Source of the DNA: Eimeria necatrix
Taxonomy: Eukaryota; Apicomplexa; Conoidasida; Eucoccidiorida; Eimeriidae
DNA length: 64,000 nt
Reading direction: 5' to 3'
NCBI RefSeq assembly: GCF_000499385.1
Contig: NW_013654809.1
Coordinates: forward strand, 80,268-144,267
Under the pieces are notes generated by a model. It was not told the DNA's origin. It worked only from the letters and a program-made list of their open reading frames with translations, and ran no database searches. Positions within the stretch are counted from its first letter, which is position 1. Every line of letters starts with the position of its first letter. Made by a program: the position numbers and the translations under genes. Of this stretch, positions 12,403-23,097 are shown in pieces.

Positions 12403-15400
12403 AGCGACTTCGCCAGACCATAACAGAGCTTTTTTCTGCCGTGCAGCACGATAAAATCTTGAAACAAGATTTTATAGACAGCTGCTGTTCCGTTTTGGAT
12501 GCTGCTGCCGGTGCTGGCAGTTCGCTCCGAATTGGCAGCGGCGTGCAGTTGAATCATGTAGTGTTAACATATGATTTCACTGGAAGCCATTCATCAGTGA
12601 GCATCACATTACTCTAACTATGCTAGATTCGAATTTATGCTGCCTTTTTAGATCCGGCGACCCCAATTGCTGCCTTTCACACCCTTGAAAGATGCACTTG
12701 CCGAAAATGCAAACGAATCAATAGCAGTGCAGTAACCACAATACTGCTGGTAGGATATAACTCTTGAAACGTTTTTGAGACTTTTGTTCAATCAAAAGAA
12801 CTTTAAATACATTTTATGTAGGCAGCATCGCTATCACGCTTTGCTTTACTCTCCTTAGCCAGTCGTTGCATATTATTATTACACGACTCTTCCGGAGCGA
12901 CTAAAAGGGATCCAGAAAAAAAAGAATTAAATAAGAATGGATGGAAAAAGACCAGTCTTAACTGGATCTTTCGTTATATCCTGGAGGTGACAAAAAACGC
13001 TCATGCCTCTGTTGGAAGGTCTTGCCAAGGCACATGTCAGGCTCCAGTTTTAGAACGTTGCTGTCTTCCTTCTCTCATTGCCACTGCATCGCCATAAAAG
13101 TAGGTGAAGGCGTTCAGTAAGCAATTTAGAAGGGAGGAAGACATAGAAGCACTCCACTGCATTAAACCTTTGTCCGGTTAGTCCGTCCAGCTTTCAGTCG
13201 CAGCGGTTGACAGTGGAGAGCATTACGCATAGAAAAAAGCAGGAACTGAAGACTGTTCCAGGCATATGAGCTATAAAGTTCGGGTGAATAGACCTAGAAC
13301 TGGGAAAGGTAGTCTAAGATTGAGTTAGCTTGTCACTCGCACACCAGCGGCCATCCATAGGCTCTAGTACCGCGCAAGCGGGCTTCATTAGATAACATAT
13401 ATTATTTTGAGGGGGAAAGTGGAAAAACATTAGTCGTGTACTTAGTATCTTTTTTCGGGATCCAGCTTCAACTCGTACAGCCTGGGGCGATCGTGCTCTG
13501 CCCTTGTGAACCACGGGGCTGCCCACCAGAAGCATGCACTGGTCCATGGGGCCCAGGCGCATATGAGTGGTTGTTTAATGCGTTCTTGTTCGGCACTCTA
13601 TGTAACGCTTTCATGGGTCTTTTCTTCGAGTAGCCGAGAAAATTACATTCCGCACAGGGTGTTCCATACGGCGCACACAGACGGAATGTATCTGCTTGCT
13701 TTCGGCTTGACTTTCTTCGCTTAAAAGATACGGCACTGTACAATAACCGTTGGTGAATCTATTGTTTCTGAACAGAGAGACTTCACAACCAGCACCAGCT
13801 GAGGTCATCTGTACTACGCACATTGCCTTGTGCTGGTAAAAAGGTTCTCGCAATATTACCGGAGTGCAGGCAGCAGCACGCCTATCGCAGCTTCATGCTA
13901 TGTAGACAAGATTAGACATACCGGTATGTTCGTACCATACGTTGCACTTCAAAAATGTATCAAGCTAGTCCTTTACAGTTTTGGCTTGGAAACTCATGTT
14001 GACAAGCCAACGATTTTTTAAGCAAGCCAGAGGTGAGAGTATCCACATGTAAAAGCACACTGCAGTGTAGCGGCGTACATTGGTGCTGTGTCCTGCTACA
14101 CAAAAAAATTTCGGTGCATCTTGCTCCTTGTCAGCGCAGAATAAATAAGATAAAAGTTGAATACGTCTAAACACAGGCCAGCAGGAAAAGAGAAGAGGGG
14201 CATTGACATTTACTATTCAGGTACTGGGAGCATTATGCAGGCAATGTAGTAACCCACTGCGTTCTCGCGTTAACATTATTGGCATTACCTGTCTGTACGT
14301 TCCTCAAAGGGAGGAAAAACAGCTTAAACTGCCTCAGGTGTGTGGATACATGCTCTATGCTTTTTTGATGTGCACTATGGTGTCGCGATTTTGATTCAAG
14401 CTTGTGCAGCGGAGTATCAAAGACGTGCTAAGCACTTTTCTGAGAAAGTGGAAATAGAAGTAAAGAGGTTTTTTGAGTTCCCACCAGACCGAGTAAGTAA
14501 GGCAAATAATGTAATAAATGTTATCAGTGCATAGGTAACTGCTAACTTCGTCGTTTTCCCTCGAAAGCAAGCCTGGAACTCGCCGTAACAAAATTTTCCG
14601 CCTAGCTCAAGCGTGGAAAGGTTGTATTCAACTTAATAATTTCGGCACAGCACCCGTAATCAAGAATCTTGCAGTGCCCTTTTGTTCGAGTTATTTTGTT
14701 TCTTTCTTCTCACCCCGATAATCTGGTAGCATTTGAACACAATTTATTCCCTTATTTTTATTACACGGGTTGTACGTTTCTGTACTGGAATCTGCATTGT
14801 TCAAGGCCTCACGGCAAAGTAAGGATGCTTTTCATTAATTAATTAGGAAGCACTAAAAGCCAGTTCCTGGGTAAATTATATTGCTACACGCTGCACAAGA
14901 CCTATAAATCACAAGTAGACAACTGCTTTCACACATAATCTAGTCGGGCTTTCGAATCCTGAGTTAAAGTCCAACGAACAGAAAGGGAATAGCTTCGCGA
15001 GCAGATGAAGATTTGCACAGAGGAGAGTCCAACGTTTCATTTGCCTGTGCGACTGCTCTGTGAAATACCTATAGAGGGGGTTTCGCATTCTCTGTTCCTA
15101 GAATTTCTGCGGTTAAGGCTCTTAAAAGTAATCCCATATCTTATACTAGTTCGTAGTTAATCAAAATCCAATATCAAACTTCATGTCGTCTCGCGGAACA
15201 CTATGAATAGAGGACGTTTGGCGGACCTCGGTGCCCATGGACGATACGCTTCTCCTTGCTCAGCCCTCAAATTTTCCTAACTTTCTTCTCATATTCACGC
15301 AATTATATACGCAGCTGTTCTCTTCCACGATATCGCGGGATAAGGAGGTGTGCCAGGAGCGACAAACGAAATCAATTATGGCAGAGGCTGGTGTGAGCTC

Positions 15401-16561
15401 AGTCCAGCTCCGCTCCTTCCCTATCTCGTTTTGGCTGCATCCATTGACTCTTATCACGACTAATTACGACGCCATGCACTTGGAATGCCGAAACAGCATC
15501 GTTATTATCTCCCTGTTTCCACCGGGATATATCTTTCTTCGCGGGGCTGCCGCTTACAGCAGCTTCAGTCCTTCTTGCCAGCCCCAAACTCTGCATCTAC
15601 CATCCGAGCATACCAGGACTTGTCGCCTAAGGAAGAAGCTTATTTGCTTGTTTATCAGATTTTTCACCACGTAAATCTACTTATTGTGAATTTCAAGACA
15701 GTGAAGGGCATTTCTGGGCGGCATCGTTGTGCTGCGCACAACAGGGACTCTGGTGTGCTGAAACTGAGCTAATTAAGTGACACTTGCGAAGTTTTTGGCC
15801 AATGTAGAGCCTTGAAATGAACAGAAAATATAGTCTTCCCATGTTGTGGCGAAAGGAAACTTGTAAATGGAACTTAGGGGTGCGAAGTGACTTGGGATTC
15901 TCCTTCCACCACGTGCACTGAGGGGTATGAAAAAGTTTGGCGCAACACTCTGCCCCATCCTTTTTTCTTGCTACGGCGCGCAACGTAAACTATGTAATTT
16001 TGGAAGAGACTGTATAGCCATACTCTCACTGTAGTACGTTTTAAAGGAAGTGAAATCTGGCTTCTATTCTCTCAGATCATTAACGCAACCAGTGCACTTG
16101 AGACTCATCATATCAAGTACAATGTAGCCGCGAACATTTTTGTTTTTCCACAGGGAAACACACATAATTATGATGCTCAATGTGGTATTACTAGCATTTC
16201 CACAGTGTGTGATGCGTCCAAATGCTACTGGATCAAATTGGAACAATCTGCAAACAAGCCAACGCACCAGTCCCCAACACAACGTTGATAGAAAACGGGG
16301 GAATTCGAGTTTCATAGCTTTTTATATTCACAATGATTTTAGTTTCAAGCAACTGTTAATGCGTCCTGCCACAACATGACGAATGCAGGGTACAGGGGTG
16401 GAATAAAGCATATAGCCAAAATTGTATGTAAACTTATTGAAAAGTAGATTAAAAATACGTAAAACTCCGTACAAAATTACTCTCAAAGTGCAAAACTTCG
16501 AAAACTCTTCTTCGTACAACATTAGGAGAGCCACACACTTTGAGATGCTCATACCTCATAG
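12403..16561. other. Stretch without a supported gene
   Basis: AT-rich sequence with ORFs of at most about 150 codons. The longest (15231-15674, plus) is rich in hydrophobic residues and shows no domain or clear splice context. The region left of the cyclin start presumably holds its promoter, but I see no recognisable element. Confidence 0.5.
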
Positions 16562-17837
16562 CTATTCTAGAATTCGCTCAGCTGCATAAGAACGAGATTC
16601 CAAGAGATCAGCTTCTACAGCTACAGTGACACAGTACTCATGAACTTGTCGTGGAACTTCGTTTCCTTGCAGTTCTTCATTACCCGCAGCGCGATCAAAC
16701 AGATATTGCTCACTATCTTTTTGAAACCGTGCGGAAGACTTTTCACTAGATTCCGAATATTTACGTTGGTTTGTAACTGAGCTTTTCATGGTCTGAGAAG
16801 ATTCAACGTTGTATAAAGTTTTGACAGGGGATAAACGTCTGAAAGTATAGAAACTACATGTGATGCAACGATTCCCATTAACGACCACACCAGTTCTGGA
16901 AAGCAGACCTTCCGGCTCCAGTGGATAGGTTGAAACTGCGCACGGAGTCAGAGCCACTGCGCCATGCACAGATTCATGTCCTCATCAGACGTATATGAAG
17001 TAGTTTTGCAGCTGTGCAAGGTAAAATCACGTCCGCCCAAACAAGTGCTGGTGCTCCCACATTTCTGTTGAAATATTGTTGCTTCTTCGGCCGCTCCAGC
17101 GTCTGGGGCAGTTGTTGCGATTGTTGTGGTCGGTGCTGCACTAACGGTTGCAAGTTTTAACGGTATTTTTCGCTGTTGTTGTGACGCTGTTGTTCTCGCT
17201 CTGTTTTTACAGTAGGAACTAAAGGAATTATTAGTTGCTTGGTTCTGTCGTTGCAGTGTGGTCCTTGTGCTTCCGTCATATTGTCAACATTACCACGGCA
17301 GCCCTCCTGTAAGTATTGTTGCTGCTCTGTTGGACTGTTTTCGGTGTAGTCAAGATCGTGCTCTTGTTGCTGCTGTATTGGCTGCAGCAGTGCGAAGCTG
17401 GGACATCCTTGCTGATGTGAACACTACTTTATTCGCAATAGCGTACTCAGTGCCACAAACTCTGGGGTCGGCGTAGACCATTTGTTGATGCTTAGCATGT
17501 AATGTTTGAGTTTTGTCCCTTGTCTCAACGTTGTTCAAGACTGTTGACCTCTGTAAAGATTTGGCTGCACTGAATGGGTTCTGTCTCATCATCACCTTAA
17601 AGGGACTAATCTCGGCAAAAGTGATACAAGTCGTGCTGTAGCGTAGTTCAACTGCAGGTAGTGAGCACTTTCGTCCCCTTGTACGAATATATTAAGTGAA
17701 GAGCATCTTCCCCAGAGGGCGATTAATGTTTTTTCCTTGATCGCCAGTCTAGGGTTAATAAGCAGATAGTGTAACACGCTTCCTACTGGAACGGACACAG
17801 AACTTCTGCCATATATCTCAGTGAAAGCGAGTGTCAA
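16562..17837 (-). CDS. Possible multi-exon hypothetical gene
   Basis: Several minus-strand frames in this span have protein-like, non-repetitive composition. One at 17837-17592 starts with ATG (MTLAFTEIYGRSSVSVPVGS). A second, about 17640-17350, includes KVVFTSARMSQLR. A third lies near 17150-16960 and a fourth at about 16969-16562 (QYLFDRAAGNEELQGNEVP). Possible acceptors such as ATACTTTCAG at about 16850 lie between frames. No domain is recognised and I could not make all phases agree, so this is a candidate locus rather than a gene model. Confidence 0.3.
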
Positions 17838-20800
17838 TGAGCAACTAAAAGAGCCGTTATATTGGACTAGACAAGCAGCAATTTGTTAAACAGTACTTCA
17901 CAATGTAGCCATCAGATGTGGATAAGCGTGTTAGATCAGCATCGGCAGCGGCGATTGGCTGGGATGATCCACGCCAAAATGCTATTCGGGATCCCTTGCA
18001 AGGATGCCAACTCTGAAATATTGCTGTAGCCCCCAAAGGCTGTGCTGTGGTGCGTCAAAAATGGTTCTTATCGTTGGCAAACTTTCCACAGCTCTAAAAT
18101 GATGGAAGGAAAACAAGCTGCCGGAAGATGCTTCGCGCAAATTTCCAAGTAATTATTCAGAATTGCATTTAAGTCCGCAAGTCATATTTCAATACAACAG
18201 ACCTTCATTGTCAAGAGGGACCACAACAGTTGTGGGTTCATAGCGTGCGCATGGAATCTCAAGGTCGTGTGCTTTTTGTCCTCGTAGGGTCCTCCGACAT
18301 GTGCCGAGGCGTCACTGTATAACGAGCATAATTTAGTGACTCCAGATATTCAAAGGATACTTTAAGCGGCTACTCATTGCTGGATCGTCCTTACTGCTTG
18401 CTCACAATTTCGGCCTTAATGAAAGCGGCTGTGCTTTTTGGTGAGTCTCAGCGAGATAAACAAAGCTCCCTCACCGTGAACACGCAGAATTAGTCGAGCT
18501 GAACGACGAGCTGACACGTCTGTGTCTTTTATCCAGGCTCTTTAATCCAAAGGCCTACCTGTAACATGCCATATCTGCTTCAAGCTCAGTACCATGCGCG
18601 AAATAATCCGATTACGGGGGCGGCGCAGAGCGGCAATGCAATTGTGCAAAATTGAGTGAAGTTACTTCACTGAACGAGCGTCAAGGGCTGCATCGCGAGG
18701 CGAGGCCGGCATTACATATTTTCTTGTCATCTAAGAACCCGATTGCATCTTGCCCGAGTAATATTTGAAGGTTTGTTTTCGTGTTGGCTTTTCTGGGAGA
18801 AAGAGCACCATCAAGGCTGCGCAGCATCGTATTTTAAACTTATCACTAAGCAGAATGACCCTGTTTTGAGACAGTCCACGCCCACTTGGAGCTGATGAAT
18901 GCCAGCTTCGCCGTCTAATGTGGAGAACTGTATTGTACTACCCAGCGTCTCATGTATTGTTCGCTGTGCGAATGAGAGAAAACCCTCCATCACCTTAGGC
19001 GACTCAAAGAGTAATAATTGACTCTCACGAGCAAATTCCGTTCACCTGAGTCATTGTCGTGCATACTAACCTATTAAACATAATGTTTAATAGGTTGGTA
19101 TGGCGCACAGAACGGCGGGTACGTCGACCAAATCCAACCGTAGGCAGATAAGGCGGCTTTCTCCTACTCATCAAAGGCGAGCTGCCCTAGCGGCACTCCT
19201 CCAGTAATGTTCTTACCTTAGCCTCTTCCGCTGAGAAGAAAAAAGGAAATAAGAAGCCCTGAATTCCCCGCCATACTGGATGGCTACGTGAGTTTCACCA
19301 GCACAATTAGCCTCACTTGATGTTTCTTCCGGCTTCGTCCTCTCCACTTTGCTCTATTATAGGTCGCGTGACTTAGGAACAGTGTGTAGAAAATTTACTC
19401 TCTCCTCTACTGCCATGGGCTATAGCTGGCCACGTCGTTTCACGTTATCTGAGCACTGGCCATGAACAGCGTCCTTCCCTCATTGCCATCTTCTGCTGCA
19501 TTCCCGCCTATCCGTCCTGCATCTAGATCGCAACTTCTATTAATTGCACTGAGCCGTCAGCTGACACTCTAACGCTTGAACATCTTACTACCAGGTCGCA
19601 TGCTCTCCAGCGTTTTGTCTCAAAATGATGGCCCATCTCAATCCCCCACAAATCGTCAGGAAACCGAGCACCCACACACTCCGCCCACTCCAAGCAACAG
19701 CAAACCGTTAGAGTGTCTCGAATCTACTGACTATGACAATTCCCCATGCTACTGTTGACGCCCTGCTGAAAGCTCCAAACAACATTCTTCAGTTGATAAT
19801 TTGTGGGGGAGCGTTAACCAAAATTGCTGCATCAGCCAATTCTGGAGTTCTCCCCAGTGCTGTTCTGGCTTTTTGCTCCACATTTAATTACAATACTGCT
19901 CCCCCCATACAGGGTTGAATCGCTAGCACTGCCTTATCTCTGCGTTTCATGCGTTTAGCCGTCCTGTGTTTGGTGTGCCCTCAATATTTTACCGTAGCTA
20001 AAGTGCATGTTTAAGGATGAGTCTAGCCATGTTTTGCATGCCATAAAACGTTTTAAAAAGACTTTTAGGCATTAGTCGAACACTGAAATATCCCCGAACT
20101 CCGCCTAACTGCAGAGAACACTGAGCCTAATCTGTTCCAAAACTATTTTTGGCTACTTGATATACTTCTGGCTACACTCTAATTCTCCTCATTCTACAAG
20201 GAAGCATCCCTGGAGGTCGTCTCTGCGCAGCGTTACAGCGTTTCCAACACTGCTTTGCTGGCTCCCTTCGAAGGAACGTCATCGTCCTCCTAACGTTTCT
20301 GCCTCTTCAAGTCCCTTGCCTGAATCTACAGCAGAGGAGGTCGTCGCTCTCATTTTGGCAGAGGTGGTCGCCGCTATTTTCTGCTCTTTGTCTGCGTGCG
20401 TGTGTCTGTCCGTAGTAGTTGCCACATTCACAATCTTACACGAAGTCTGCCATCCGTATCTGGCTGTCTGGATACCCCTGCTGCCGCCGGACCATGCCGG
20501 CTGATATCTGTTCTCTACTGTTGATTTGCAGAATCATTATTAGTGGCATCGCCACCCGCAGATTAGACATAATTTCACTCATTTATTCCAGTGCTCACTT
20601 AGATCTAGTACTTTCATCGGCCCTTGGCTCACTCTCTAACCCTTTTGTTCAAGCTGTGCTCAAACTTTTCTTGATGCGTTTCCCCTTGTTCCTCGCAGTA
20701 ATACGCTCTAATTATTGTTCGTTCAGTTTCTAATTGCTCACTAGCTCAGCTGCTGGCATATCCAGTCCTTGTACGGCTATCTCCGCGAAGTTAGCAGAGT

Positions 20801-21434
20801 ACGCGTAGGTGGTCCCCTTGCCACTCATTAGCTACGATCTGACGGATATCTGCAGAACAACCTGAAGTGCAAGGCTGCTGGACAGCGTCACGCTTCAACC
20901 ACGCACAATCTGCCAAGCCTGCAGCCGTATCATACAGATGGATCCAGTGCACCAGTATCGCGTTGGTTCAGTTGCAACACACACGTACGGCTACAAAAGC
21001 AAAATCTGAGGTTCTGATGAAAACAAGCAGGCCTGCAATCCCTTTCGTGATTCGGTCTTCCGGATACTTCCTTCTCGCAAGAGATAGGTGTGATGATGGC
21101 TCGTAGATACATGACGCAAACTAAGACTACGCCAAAGCTAGGAATTTGGCCATCTGCGCGCATGCCACACTATTAGCCCACAAGAACTAAAAAATCGTAT
21201 GGGGAGGCCTTCTTTTGACCACTTCAGCTCTGGATGCGCGATTCTGTTCACTTGTTTGAATCTAAAGCTTTAACAAAACAAGAATCCTGTTCAGACACTG
21301 CTGCACCAGAAAATGCATTCGCGCTCCACAGCTTTTCAGGCCGGTGAGAACAACTGGCAGTTCTGCCGCAGCGGTAGCTCTACTCTCAAAGGTCCTTCCC
21401 GTTTGTTGTGAATGCTTCAAATCAAATGATAGCA
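17838..21434. other. Stretch without a supported gene
   Basis: Only short ORFs without domains are visible. A near-perfect hairpin lies at 19062-19102. The plus-strand ORFs at 19576-21106 are hydrophobic and Ser/Pro rich with no sign of splicing signals that would join them. Confidence 0.5.
19062..19102. repeat. Near-perfect 19-bp inverted repeat
   Basis: Arms 19062-19080 and 19084-19102 are separated by a three-base loop (TAA). They are reverse complements apart from one position that would be a wobble pair in RNA. The arm core is AACCTATTAAACA. No gene abuts it. Confidence 0.75.
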
Positions 21435-22339
21435 TCACACAGGAGGTAGCAGGCTTCGTTGTGAGCTCAATTCCTCTGAAGTCAGCAAGCCTTGCTCCTC
21501 TGCTGTCGGCAGTTGCAGAAGTTCACGGATCGCTATCTCCTTGTTAGCGGAGTAATGCTCATGTTCGCACCATGAGATTTCGCCTTCCCTATCTACAAGG
21601 AATATGTAAGCCCGCTGGGCGTCTGCCAGCTGAAGGGACTCGACAAATGCGTTCTTGTTAGTGAAGCACACTAGAGTCTTAGAACGGACTGCTTGCAATG
21701 CAGACAAACGCATGTTTTCTGTTGCGTAGCCCGCTGCACCGCTTTCATTCTCCCCGTTGCCGGTCTGTTCCGGTGGTCTTAGGGAAGTGCTTCCGTCCCC
21801 TTCGTTTTCTTCAGTGGTCTTCTTTGTTTCGCATTCGTCATGTACGAAATCCCCCCTGCCTACTGCAAAGCGTAATCTCTCGTCAGTCCACCAGCGGAGC
21901 AACACACCGCCCGGGTGCCTGAACATAGAGTACAGTCCAGCATTGCATGAGCTAACCTATCTTTGTGCATGCTTAAATGTCTCAACGTCCGGCTGCAGTC
22001 ATTAGGCAGGCGTCTGATGTAATTTGTACGTGAGAACAGTGGGTGCTGAATCGATCTGCAAATGTTTCCTTCCGACCTGATGACCAGTCTGTAGGTCTCG
22101 ATCTGCGAATCGTCTATGTTGCGCCTTTTAACAAGATCTTTTTTAAGCGTGCGTGCAAATGAAATCCAAGAGTCCATATCCTTGTAGTGAGATGCCTTGA
22201 AACCCACAACGAGTAAGTTGAGCTGGCCCTTTAGGTCCTGTGGCACTTTCACAGTCTTGCCGAGTAGATCTCGGCAAATCAACGGTGGAAATCGCCTAAA
22301 AATAATGGGAACGGCCCGTCCAAAATGCAAGTGTGACAT
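21435..22339 (-). CDS. ATP10: ATP10-like mitochondrial ATP synthase assembly factor
   Basis: The first exon reads FPPLICRDLLGKTVKVPQDL followed by GQLNLLVVGFKA and DMDSWISFARTL, the start of the ATP10 family (import into mitochondria, assembly of the F0 part of ATP synthase). The last part, TNKNAFVESLQLADAQRAYI then FLVDREGEISWCEHEH and an Ala/Glu-containing helix, matches the family's C-terminal block in which a Leu-Val-Asp-x-x-Gly-x-Ile-x-Trp strand is typical. The two frames join in phase across a putative 38-nt intron (GTTAGC at 21956 to CAG at 21919), giving about 288 residues from the ATG at 22339. An open frame extends upstream of this ATG to about 22475, so a 5' exon with the targeting peptide may lie further right. 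The mid region carries an Asp/Glu/Ser-rich insertion. It faces HisRS head to head. Confidence 0.72.
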
Positions 22340-23097
22340 TTCTTCAGAGAGGCTTTCGGGGCCAAGAACTGCTGAACGATGCCGTGGTCCACTGCCGAAG
22401 CCAGGGCAGGATGCGGCAGCGCCGCCTGTGCCCTGTTTCCCAAGAGCATTAATTAAGAATGCATTACGAATTTGAAAATCTCATCGGCGGCCGGCTGGCC
22501 TCCTCATGGGTAAGACACGAGGCGGGCACGTGCAACGCGAATACTGCGGAAGCCACCACAGCGGGAGATACAGCATAAATGGTAGTGAGCGCTATATCAG
22601 TTCAAGCAATAAAGCTTCAAAAAAAAACAAAAATCAATGTGGTTATGTCTACTGGCCAGTGCCAGCCCGAGATGAAGCGCGTTGTGGGGCCCCTAGGGAT
22701 CTGCATTATATGGAATGCCAGCTGTCTCCTATTCACTCAGAATTCAGGGGATTTCTCACATTTTGCAATAGTGCGCCTGATATCTATTTTCTCGAGATTT
22801 ATAATGGATCTCCTCACATTCTACCCCCAGACAACAAGGGGACAGAATTGCTAAGATTCCTTCGCAATGTTGTGGAAATGCAGCATAGGGAAATGCAAGT
22901 GACTGTTGCTGGCGCAGTTTCTACCGAGCATCGGTGCATTAAGTAAGTGGCTGCAGCAGCAGGAACGAAGGCAAGGGAACCTTGGTCACCCTCCAACGAT
23001 GGCACACACTGAGCAGCGGAGCCAGTGGATTAGCTTTGAACTGGAGGGCCCCTAAAGAGGTGGTTGTACTAGTCATGCATTGGCTTTCGTATCTAGC
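22340..23097. other. Head-to-head intergenic region
   Basis: This lies between the divergent ATP10-like and HisRS genes and probably contains both promoters and the 5' end of the ATP10-like gene. A 146-codon plus-strand ORF at 22506-22946 has no recognisable features and is left unnamed. Confidence 0.4.

Noticed and set aside
15231..15674. 147-codon plus-strand ORF
   Set aside because: No domain, no supporting exon structure, hydrophobic and Ser/Leu-biased composition typical of chance frames in AT-rich DNA.
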